Positions 13,018 through 18,630 of a stretch of DNA of 18,630 bases are shown piece after piece (the first letter of the stretch is position 1; the number at the start of each line of letters is the position of its first letter). Both the position numbers and the translations under genes were made by a program. This stretch comes from an uncultured Blautia sp. (GTDB lineage: Bacteria; Bacillota; Clostridia; Lachnospirales; Lachnospiraceae), in NCBI GenBank assembly GCA_900541985.1, contig UQLX01000042.1, positions 1 through 18,630 on the forward strand, given 5' to 3'. The notes below the pieces were generated by a model. It did not search any database. It was not told the origin of the DNA and saw only the letters and a program-made list of their open reading frames with translations.

Positions 13018-13632
13018 TTATAAAGCGTTTAAAAAATTCAGGGATCCCACGGGATTTTCCGTACCTTTTTCCAACAGTACGATCAGTCCCCGGATGGTTT
13101 CCCCGATTTCCTCGGGAGTGGAAGGCACCAGGGTGTTGTCCAGTTTGATGGACAGCACGATCAGTACGATTTCAGCCAGGGCGGCGGGATAGTCAAAGTG
13201 GATCTCGCCGCTGTCAATCCCCTGCTGGATGATCTGGGTCAACGTGGGTTTCAGCTCGCTGATCAGATGTTTCAGATACTGGTGGTGGAGAAAGGTTTCT
13301 GCCTGGGCGCTTTCTGCTTTTCCGCCAGAATCCTGTTTCTGGAATTCTTCTCTGGAATTCCGGCAGGCCTGAAAGATCATGGCCATTCTGGTAAAGGGAG
13401 AGATTTCCGTCTGGGTGGCCAGCTGCTTGGCAGTTTTCAGCGGTTTCTCATAATTACGTTCGACCAGAGCCTCCAGAATAGCATCCTTGGAGGGGAAATA
13501 ATAATAAATACTTCCTTTGCCGATTCCGGCAGTCTGAGCAATCTCGCTTACGGAGATAGTCTGTATATTTTTTTTGTCTAATAATTCCTGGAAGGCATCC
13601 AGGATTCTGTTGTACTTTTCTGAAGATGGCAT
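13018..13632 (-). CDS. TetR/AcrR-family transcriptional repressor
   Basis: The 204-residue protein has a TetR DNA-binding domain at ~5-50: YNRILDAFQELLDKKNIQTI, then SVSEIAQTAGIGKGSIYYYF and PSKDAILEALV. The variable helical C-terminal part (~60-200) should bind a ligand and dimerise. It is divergent from the SCP2-hydrolase-condensation-carrier-ligase operon, the classic arrangement for a local repressor. Two matching palindromes in that operon promoter are the likely operators. A hydrophobic acyl compound is a reasonable ligand given the neighbours, but this is inference. AAAGGAGA precedes the start on the minus strand. Confidence 0.92.
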   Translation of the reverse strand: MPSSEKYNRILDAFQELLDKKNIQTISVSEIAQTAGIGKGSIYYYFPSKDAILEALVERNYEKPLKTAKQLATQTEISPFTRMAMIFQACRNSREEFQKQDSGGKAESAQAETFLHHQYLKHLISELKPTLTQIIQQGIDSGEIHFDYPAALAEIVLIVLSIKLDNTLVPSTPEEIGETIRGLIVLLEKGTENPVGSLNFLNAL

Positions 13633-13687
13633 ATGTCATCCGTCTCCTTTGATTTAAAATAACGGATTTTCAATAACTGTAATCCTA

Positions 13688-13717
13688 AGTATACCACACA
13701 TGATACCATAGTTCCAA
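13688..13717 (-). promoter_or_regulatory. Promoter of the TetR gene
   Basis: On the minus strand TTGGAA (13717-13712) and TATACT (13693-13688) have an 18-bp spacer, about 55 bp before the start codon. No copy of the two palindromes overlaps it, so autorepression is not evident. Confidence 0.5.
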
Positions 13718-13776
13718 TTATAAAATCTGGACAGAAAAAACAGATTCCTGTTCAAAAAATTTGGGGAAAAGCAACA

Positions 13777-13805
13777 TTGACCGATGGTCGAAAAGATGAT
13801 AGATT
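13777..13805 (+). promoter_or_regulatory. Promoter of the five-gene acyl-conjugation operon
   Basis: TTGACC (13777-13782) and TAGATT (13800-13805) have a 17-bp spacer. The -35 element is embedded in the first palindrome and the second palindrome lies just past the expected transcription start, so a bound repressor would block polymerase. Confidence 0.6.
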
Positions 13806-13835
13806 AAATATAAACAAATTCGACTTACGGTCGAA
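13777..13835. promoter_or_regulatory. Twin TetR operators, TTCGAC-NNN-CGGTC type
   Basis: Site 1 (13777-13792) is TTGACCGATGGTCGAA. Site 2 (13819-13835) is TTCGAC-TTACG-GTCGAA. The reverse complement of site 1 and site 2 share TTCGAC, three variable bases and CGGTC. Each is a dyad, as expected for a TetR dimer. One covers the -35 and the other sits downstream of the -10. No copies are seen at the other promoters in the window. Confidence 0.7.
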
Positions 13836-13858
13836 AAACAAAAGGGAGGATGTTTGTT

Positions 13859-14188
13859 ATGACATATGCGGATTTTTTTGCGCAGATCAAAGGAAAATTT
13901 ATGGAGGCGGATGTGAGTAATATTGCAGAACATCTGGCTTATCAGTTCAATATTGTTGGCGAAGCAGAAGGCATTTTTTATGTGGAAGTAAAAGAGGGGA
14001 AACTTTATGTGGAACCTTATGAGTATTTTGACAGGGACGTCATGTTTACAGCATCGGCTGAGACGTTTATGAAGATCGCAGAGAAGAAGCTGGATCCGGT
14101 TATGGCATTTACCATGCAGAAAATGAAGGTGGAAGGAAATTTTGACAAAGCCCTGAAACTGAAAGAACTGATCGACAGCAAAAAGTAA
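13859..14188 (+). CDS. SCP2 sterol-binding-domain protein
   Basis: The start at 13859 (109 residues) fits AAGGGAGG (13842-13849) better than the ATG at 13850, which lies against the binding site. The whole protein reads as a single SCP2 domain: NIAEHLAYQFNIVGEAEGIF at the start, then a beta-sheet (YVEVKEGKLYVEPYEYFDRD), DVMFTASAETFMKIAEKKLD and the conserved end MQKMKVEGNFDKALKLKELI. SCP2 domains form a hydrophobic tunnel that binds acyl chains or other lipids. It is first in the TetR-controlled operon, 19 bp before the hydrolase, and could carry or present the lipid substrate or product. No signal peptide is seen, so it is probably cytoplasmic. Confidence 0.85.
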   Translation: MTYADFFAQIKGKFMEADVSNIAEHLAYQFNIVGEAEGIFYVEVKEGKLYVEPYEYFDRDVMFTASAETFMKIAEKKLDPVMAFTMQKMKVEGNFDKALKLKELIDSKK

Positions 14189-14207
14189 AGCGGCAGAGGT
14201 TATGGGC

Positions 14208-15155
14208 ATGAAAAAATGGATAAGTGGAGCAGCAGCGCTTCTTGGACTGCTGACGATTTCTGAAATGGGAAGCGCGGCATATTTTTACCGCAGAACCATG
14301 AAGAGAAGCAATGCAAAAAAAGAGAGAACGGTAAAGATGGCAGGTACAGACTGGAATCAGTACATGCCGTTGATCCAGGAAAGAAAAGCATATATGCTGG
14401 CGCAGCCTCATGAAGACGTATATCAGGAAACAAAGGATGGACTGCGGCTCCATGCCACATATTTTCCAGGACCGGATCGCTCTAAGGTCGTGATCTGCTT
14501 TCATGGTTATACCAGCGAGGGGATGAGCGATTACATCGGACTTTCAGATTATTATATGAAAAAAGGCTATGGAATGCTTCTTCCGGATGCCCGGGCACAT
14601 GGAAAAAGTGAGGGAACCTATATAGGATTTGGATGTCTGGACCGCTATGATGCGCTGGGCTGGATCAACTGGGTCATAGAGCAGTGCGGACCCCAGGTAC
14701 AGATTCTTCTCCATGGAAATTCCATGGGAGGTTCTACTGTGCTGATGACGGGCAGTCTGGAAGAGCTTCCGGATCAGGTAAAAGGGATCATTTCGGATTG
14801 TGCATTTACTTCGCCGAAGGAAGTTTTTACCCATGTGCTCCATTCCATGTATCATCTTCCGGCGTTTCCTATGATCCAGATATCAGACCGGATCAACAAA
14901 AAGAAGGCTGGTTATGGTCTGGACGAATGTAACGCAGCACGGGAAGTACAGAAGGCGAAGGTTCCGCTTCTTCTGATCCATGGGGATGCGGATACGTTTG
15001 TGCCGGCAGGCATGTGTGAAAAAATATATGAAAACTGTACAGTTCCTGCCACAAGGCTGATCATTTCGGGCGCAGCCCATGCAGAAAGCTATTATAAAGA
15101 CATGGAAGCCTATGAGAAGGCTTTGGATACATTTATCGGAGGTATTGTCAAATGA
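14208..15155 (+). CDS. Membrane-anchored alpha/beta hydrolase
   Basis: The start at 14208 (315 residues) is preferred because CAGAGG is eight bases upstream; ATG at 14202 is only three bases from it. The N-terminus has a hydrophobic segment (~4-28) after KK, a likely membrane anchor or uncleaved signal. The hydrolase fold follows: VVICFHGYTSEG (oxyanion region), LLPDARAHGKSEG, the nucleophile elbow HGNSMGG (Ser172), LLLIHGDADTFVP (Asp262) and AAHAES (His291), a complete triad. Its 3' end overlaps the condensation-domain gene by 4 nt. It could release or hydrolyse an acyl product, or act as a thioesterase-like step, in the pathway encoded by this operon. Its substrate cannot be read from sequence. 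Confidence 0.85.
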   Translation: MKKWISGAAALLGLLTISEMGSAAYFYRRTMKRSNAKKERTVKMAGTDWNQYMPLIQERKAYMLAQPHEDVYQETKDGLRLHATYFPGPDRSKVVICFHGYTSEGMSDYIGLSDYYMKKGYGMLLPDARAHGKSEGTYIGFGCLDRYDALGWINWVIEQCGPQVQILLHGNSMGGSTVLMTGSLEELPDQVKGIISDCAFTSPKEVFTHVLHSMYHLPAFPMIQISDRINKKKAGYGLDECNAAREVQKAKVPLLLIHGDADTFVPAGMCEKIYENCTVPATRLIISGAAHAESYYKDMEAYEKALDTFIGGIVK

Positions 15156-16555
15156 TGAGAACAAGAAAAGGATATCCTGTTTACCCGCTGACAGCAGCTC
15201 AGAAATTTCATTTGTTTTATCAGAGCTTCTGTCCAAAAAAAGAGGTTCTGAATATAGGAACAAGCCTGACCATCGAGGTGGAACTGGATTTTGAACTTCT
15301 GAAGCAGTGTATTTATAAAGCCTATGAACGATGTGAGTCCATGCGGCTTCGTTTTGCACACGATAAAGAAGGCACTTATTATCAGTATGTAGTGGAGAAA
15401 GAAGAACGGGATATTGAATTTGTGGACTTTTCTCAGGGAACCATGGAAGAGGCGGAAAAAACCATGAGAGCCTGGACGGCTGTTCCTTTTAAACGGGATG
15501 ATTCTCCTATGAACCGTATTGTGATGATCAAAATGCCGGAAGGCTATAACGGAATTTATTTTCTGGCAGACCATATGACTATGGACGCCCAGTCCCTGAT
15601 CTGTTTTATGAAAGACATCATCGAACTGTACTGCAGCACCCAGTATGAGGGTGTGGAACCTCCGAAGGAAATGGCTTCCTATATTGAGCAGCTGAAAAAA
15701 GATCTTGCTTATGAAGCCGGATGCAGAGCGAAGCAGCGTGATGAGGAATTTTTCAAAAATCTTATTGCAGAGTCAGAGCCGATCTTTAACGGCATTGACG
15801 GAACCAGACTTCTGGATGAAGTTCGTGATCGCTATCAAAATCCGGAAGAGCGGGCAGTGGTAGACGTATCGGATTCTGTAGATTCTGAACTGGATATCTT
15901 CCATCTGGAGGAAGAGCCGACAAAACGACTGATGGATTTCTGCGAAAAGTACCATGTTTCTCTGGCATGTCTTCTTCTCATGGGACTTCGCACTTACTTT
16001 CAGAAAGAAAACGGCAATGATGATGTTTCCATTAATACAGCCATTGCCCGCCGTGCGACACTGAAGGAGAAAAAATCAGGAGGAACCAGGATCCACTCTT
16101 TCCCGTTCCGTACTGTGATCTCTCAGGACAAAACCTTTCTGGAAGGAATCTATGAGATCCGTGACCGCCAGAATGAAATGTTCCGTCATGCAAACTATGA
16201 TCCGGTTTCCTATTTTGCAGAGAGAAGCCGCAGGTATGCGACCAGAAAGGGACATACGTATGAGCCAATGGCACTTACCTATCAGCCAATGACCTTGAGA
16301 GAAAAAGGCCTGGAAAAGCTGGGAGATATTAAATACAGGACAAAATGGTATCCAAACGGCGCAACTACCCAGGCCATGTATCTGACCGTAATGCATCGTC
16401 CGGAGGACAATGGTCTGGACTTTAATTTTGAGCACCAGATCAAGGTTGTATCCAGAGAAAAGCTGGAGTATTTATATTATTATCTCTGTAAGATCATGTT
16501 TAAGGGAACAGAGAATCCAAACCTTCCAATAGGAGATATTATTAAGCTCATCTAA
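15152..16555 (+). CDS. Stand-alone condensation-domain protein (NRPS type)
   Basis: This 467-residue protein has the size and layout of a single condensation domain: the N-terminal motif YPVYPLTAAQKFHLFYQSF (~8-26), the CESMRLRF region (~61-68), the active-site motif, and C-terminal strands around SFPFRTVIS and NGLDFNFEHQIKVVS. The usual HHxxxDG appears as Asp140-His141-Met-Thr-Met-Asp145-Ala146: the catalytic second His and the Asp are kept, while the first His and final Gly are changed. Such domains join a carrier-bound acyl group to an amine or alcohol. GGAGG (15138-15142) precedes the start, which overlaps the hydrolase stop. The carrier and ligase follow, so it probably takes the acyl group from the carrier. 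The acceptor is unknown. Confidence 0.8.
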   Translation: MMRTRKGYPVYPLTAAQKFHLFYQSFCPKKEVLNIGTSLTIEVELDFELLKQCIYKAYERCESMRLRFAHDKEGTYYQYVVEKEERDIEFVDFSQGTMEEAEKTMRAWTAVPFKRDDSPMNRIVMIKMPEGYNGIYFLADHMTMDAQSLICFMKDIIELYCSTQYEGVEPPKEMASYIEQLKKDLAYEAGCRAKQRDEEFFKNLIAESEPIFNGIDGTRLLDEVRDRYQNPEERAVVDVSDSVDSELDIFHLEEEPTKRLMDFCEKYHVSLACLLLMGLRTYFQKENGNDDVSINTAIARRATLKEKKSGGTRIHSFPFRTVISQDKTFLEGIYEIRDRQNEMFRHANYDPVSYFAERSRRYATRKGHTYEPMALTYQPMTLREKGLEKLGDIKYRTKWYPNGATTQAMYLTVMHRPEDNGLDFNFEHQIKVVSREKLEYLYYYLCKIMFKGTENPNLPIGDIIKLI

Positions 16556-16641
16556 GAGGATAAAATACCTGGCTGCCGGGATAAAAGAGCAAAGGAAGCG
16601 GCAGACAGAAGCAAAACAAAGAATATATAAGGAGAAGAAAT

Positions 16642-16869
16642 ATGTTTGAGAAGCTGGTAGAAATAATCTGTAATTATGTGGAGGTGGAGCCGGAGAATGT
16701 TACACCGGAATCCAGATTCATGGAAGATCTGGGATTTACCTCGTTTGATTTTATGAGTATGCTGGGAGATCTGGAGGATGAGTTTGACATTGAGATCGAT
16801 CAGCAGGAAGCAGCAGACATCCGAACAGTAGGAGAAGCTGCCTCATATATGGAGCGCTTATCTGAATAA
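16642..16869 (+). CDS. Acyl carrier protein
   Basis: The 75-residue acidic, helical protein has the carrier signature MEDLGFTSFDFMSML, with Ser34 as the phosphopantetheine attachment site. The usual GxDSL is GFTSF here. The flanking helices (FEKLVEIICNYVEVEPENVT and DLEDEFDIEIDQQEAADI) match bacterial acyl and aryl carriers. It needs a phosphopantetheinyl transferase, not found in this window. AAGGAG lies nine bases before the start. It sits 86 bp after the condensation gene and 28 bp before the ligase, so it is the likely shuttle between them. Lack of the fatty-acid synthesis neighbours argues against the housekeeping AcpP. Confidence 0.9.
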   Translation: MFEKLVEIICNYVEVEPENVTPESRFMEDLGFTSFDFMSMLGDLEDEFDIEIDQQEAADIRTVGEAASYMERLSE

Positions 16870-16897
16870 GAAAAAGAAGGAAGGAAAAGGTGAAAAA

Positions 16898-18406
16898 ATG
16901 GCAGAGACCATACGTGAGATCGTCATTCAGGCGGCAGAGGAATTTGGAGACGGAGATGCGGTTCGATATAAAACCGGAAAAAAAGAAATTGCATCAAAAT
17001 CTTATGCAGAATTAAAAAGAGACAGTGAACGTTTTTCCTGTGTGCTGGAAAAGCTGGGAGAACAGGGAAATCATGTAGCGATCGCAGGAATGACTTCCTA
17101 TACCTGGCTGACAGCTTATCTGGGAACCGTCAACAGTGCAAGTGTGGCAGTTCCTCTGGACGTATCTCTTCCTGCGGAGGAGATGTGCGAACTGATCCAC
17201 CGGGCAGACGCATCCGTTTTTGTTGTGGATGAGATCCGCAGAGATGTTGCAGCCATTGTGAAGGAGCGGTGCCCAAAACTGAAATATCTGATTTCCATGC
17301 AGAAAGAGGAATCGGATGAAGAAGCGCTTTCCTTCCGGAGGCTGATGGAAGAAGCAGAGGATGCCTGCAAGATCAGCCCTTCTCCGGAGGATCTCTGTAC
17401 TATTATGTTTACTTCCGGAACAACAGGAAAAAGCAAGGGCGTTATGCTTACCCACAGGAATCTGGCAGAAAATGCCACCTGCCTTGACATGAAGCTTCCG
17501 AAACGTACAGTCGTCTTGTCTGTACTTCCGGTTCATCATGCCTATTGCCTGACCATGGATATTCTTAAGGGAATGACACTGGGAGCGATCATCTGCATCA
17601 ATGATTCACTTCTTCGTGTGGCAAAAAACATTAAGCTGTTCCAGCCCAATATGATTCTGATGGTGCCGCTGATGATCGAGACTATGGCAAAGAAACTGGA
17701 AGATGCCGAAGGACTGCCTCCTGAGATTGTGAAAAAGGAAGTATTTGGAGAGAACTTCCATACCATCTGCAGTGGCGGCGCATATTTGAATCCTGCTTAT
17801 ATCGATCTGTTCCGGCGTTATGGCATCACGATCCTTCAGGGATATGGAATGACAGAATGTGCTCCGGTCATCAGCACAACTGTTCCATGGAATATCCGCA
17901 AAGAGTCTGTAGGGCAGCTTCTACCCAACTGTGAAGCAAAGACCGTAGATAAGGAACTCTGGGTAAGGGGAAGCAGTGTGATGAAAGGCTATTATAAGAT
18001 GCCGGAAGAGACTGCCGAAGCGCTTACGGAGGACGGATGGCTTCGCACCGGAGATCTGGGCTATGTGGACGAAGAGAGATTTGTGTATCTGACCGGAAGA
18101 AAGAAAAACCTGATCATTACTAAAAATGGTGAGAATGTTTCCCCGGAGGAACTGGAAAATAAAATCGGCGAACATCGTCTGGTGCAGGAGATCCTGGTAA
18201 GAGAAAAGAACGGTGTTATCGAGGCAGAGATCTTCCCGGATTATGAGTACGCAAAGAAAAAAGAAATCACAGAGATCCAGACTGTGCTGCAGGAAGTGGT
18301 GGATGCTTATAACAAAACGGCGCCTGCTCATAAAAGAGTTTACAGTCTTAAGGTCAGAGATACAGAATTTGAAAAAACACCTTCCAAAAAAATAAAAAGA
18401 TATTAA
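16898..18406 (+). CDS. AMP-forming acyl ligase (adenylation enzyme loading the carrier)
   Basis: The 502-residue ANL-superfamily enzyme has all core motifs: MFTSGTTGKSKGVMLTH (170-186, ATP loop), QGYGMTECAPV (314-324), WLRTGDLG (381-388), GRKKNLIITKNGENVSPEEL (400-419) and C-terminal TPSKKIKRY with the catalytic Lys498. It activates a carboxylic acid as acyl-AMP and passes it to the carrier or to CoA. The overall character resembles fatty-acyl ligases rather than amino-acid adenylation domains, so a fatty acid substrate is likely but not proven. No fused carrier or condensation domain is present; these are the separate upstream genes. GGAAGGAAAAGG precedes the start. The operon ends here at a strong terminator. 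Confidence 0.9.
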   Translation: MAETIREIVIQAAEEFGDGDAVRYKTGKKEIASKSYAELKRDSERFSCVLEKLGEQGNHVAIAGMTSYTWLTAYLGTVNSASVAVPLDVSLPAEEMCELIHRADASVFVVDEIRRDVAAIVKERCPKLKYLISMQKEESDEEALSFRRLMEEAEDACKISPSPEDLCTIMFTSGTTGKSKGVMLTHRNLAENATCLDMKLPKRTVVLSVLPVHHAYCLTMDILKGMTLGAIICINDSLLRVAKNIKLFQPNMILMVPLMIETMAKKLEDAEGLPPEIVKKEVFGENFHTICSGGAYLNPAYIDLFRRYGITILQGYGMTECAPVISTTVPWNIRKESVGQLLPNCEAKTVDKELWVRGSSVMKGYYKMPEETAEALTEDGWLRTGDLGYVDEERFVYLTGRKKNLIITKNGENVSPEELENKIGEHRLVQEILVREKNGVIEAEIFPDYEYAKKKEITEIQTVLQEVVDAYNKTAPAHKRVYSLKVRDTEFEKTPSKKIKRY

Positions 18407-18414
18407 AAATATTT

Positions 18415-18445
18415 CCCCGGAACGAAGCGTTTCCGGGGATTTTTG
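18415..18445 (+). terminator. Intrinsic terminator of the acyl-conjugation operon
   Basis: CCCCGGAA (18415-18422) pairs with TTCCGGGG (18431-18438) around an 8-nt loop, followed by ATTTTTG. It lies nine bases after the ligase stop codon. Confidence 0.88.
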
Positions 18446-18450
18446 TCTTC

Positions 18451-18479
18451 TTGATTTTTCTCTTCTGATACCATACAAT
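18451..18479 (+). promoter_or_regulatory. Promoter for the gene at the right edge
   Basis: TTGATT (18451-18456) and TACAAT (18474-18479) are separated by 17 bp and lie between the operon terminator and the start codon at 18525, so the last gene is a separate transcription unit. Confidence 0.6.
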
Positions 18480-18524
18480 AAGACTGTGAGATACATTTTA
18501 TCAAAGAAAAGTGGAGCAGAAAAG

Positions 18525-18630
18525 ATGAAGAAACAAAGACGATTACAACTGATCTCCCGCTTTTTTGCGGGAGCCAGAGGTGCTTTTGCGGCAGGGGGGG
18601 GGGGGCCCCCTTTTTTTTTCCATAGGAAGT
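18525..18630 (+). CDS. 5' end of a gene cut by the damaged window end, product uncertain
   Basis: ATG at 18525 follows GGAG (18513-18516) with 8-nt spacing and a good promoter. About 23 believable codons read MKKQRRLQLISRFFAGARGA and FAA before the sequence turns into homopolymer runs at 18594. A basic start followed by the beginning of a hydrophobic stretch could fit a membrane protein such as an ABC transporter, but this is a guess. A perfect hairpin, CTCCCGC-T6-GCGGGAG (18554-18573), lies in the coding start. Confidence 0.4.
   Translation, partial: MKKQRRLQLISRFFAGARGAFAAGGGGPPFFFHRK
18594..18619. other. Homopolymer block G12-C5-T9, probable sequencing or assembly artefact
   Basis: Twelve G, five C and nine T in direct succession appear 11 bases before the window end, inside a coding frame. 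Natural coding sequence of this genome has nothing similar. Low-quality read ends or a bad contig edge explain it best. Confidence 0.75.

Noticed and set aside
16898..18406. Amino-acid adenylation domain of a classical NRPS
   Set aside because: No fused carrier domain, and the core motifs and length look like a fatty-acyl type ligase. The activated acid remains inferred.

Overview
The window looks like chromosome from a low-to-moderate GC Clostridia genome, most likely a gut Lachnospiraceae (Blautia/Ruminococcus-like). This rests on protein style, strong AAAGGAGG-type ribosome binding sites, the paired ECF sigma/anti-sigma operons and the Tn916-type integration module. The genus is inference. 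The last ~40 bases (runs of G, C and T) look like a damaged contig end.

Positions 1 to about 7811 are the right-hand part of an integrated mobile element. It opens with an excisionase-like gene under a strong promoter with two matching operator palindromes. The Tn916-type integrase behind it is cut after about 125 codons and fused in frame to the last ~35 codons of the first gene of a tyrosine-recombinase trio (RIT-like element). The second recombinase is frameshifted just before its catalytic Tyr; the third looks intact. Next comes an AT-rich defence island: a Vsr-type nicking endonuclease gene (minus strand), divergent from an HTH-fused cytosine-5 methyltransferase, an Eco47II-family (GGNCC-type) restriction endonuclease, and a 601-residue protein with a DUF4365-like nuclease-type N-terminus whose role is unknown.

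The element ends against the last 17 codons and stop codon of an elongation factor Tu gene (7812-7865), which suggests integration into the 3' end of tuf. Starting inside that stop codon is a compact, well-nested ~200-nt structured RNA (7862-8063) that runs straight into a strong terminator. This is the most surprising feature of the window.

From 8.2 to 11.9 kb lie two consecutive modules, each an ECF sigma factor followed by a single-pass membrane anti-sigma-like protein (DUF4179-type, then DUF4367-like). A MerR-family regulator with two C-terminal membrane helices follows, under a promoter with a 19-bp spacer.

From 13.0 to 18.4 kb a TetR regulator faces a five-gene operon: an SCP2-like protein, an alpha/beta hydrolase with an N-terminal hydrophobic segment, a stand-alone condensation-domain protein, an acyl carrier protein, and an AMP-forming acyl ligase. 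Two near-identical palindromes in the operon promoter are the probable TetR operators. Ligase, carrier and condensation proteins as separate polypeptides suggest a small NRPS-like pathway joining an activated acyl group to an amine or alcohol, probably a fatty-acid amide or other lipid. A terminator closes the operon, and a further gene begins at 18525 but is cut by the damaged end.
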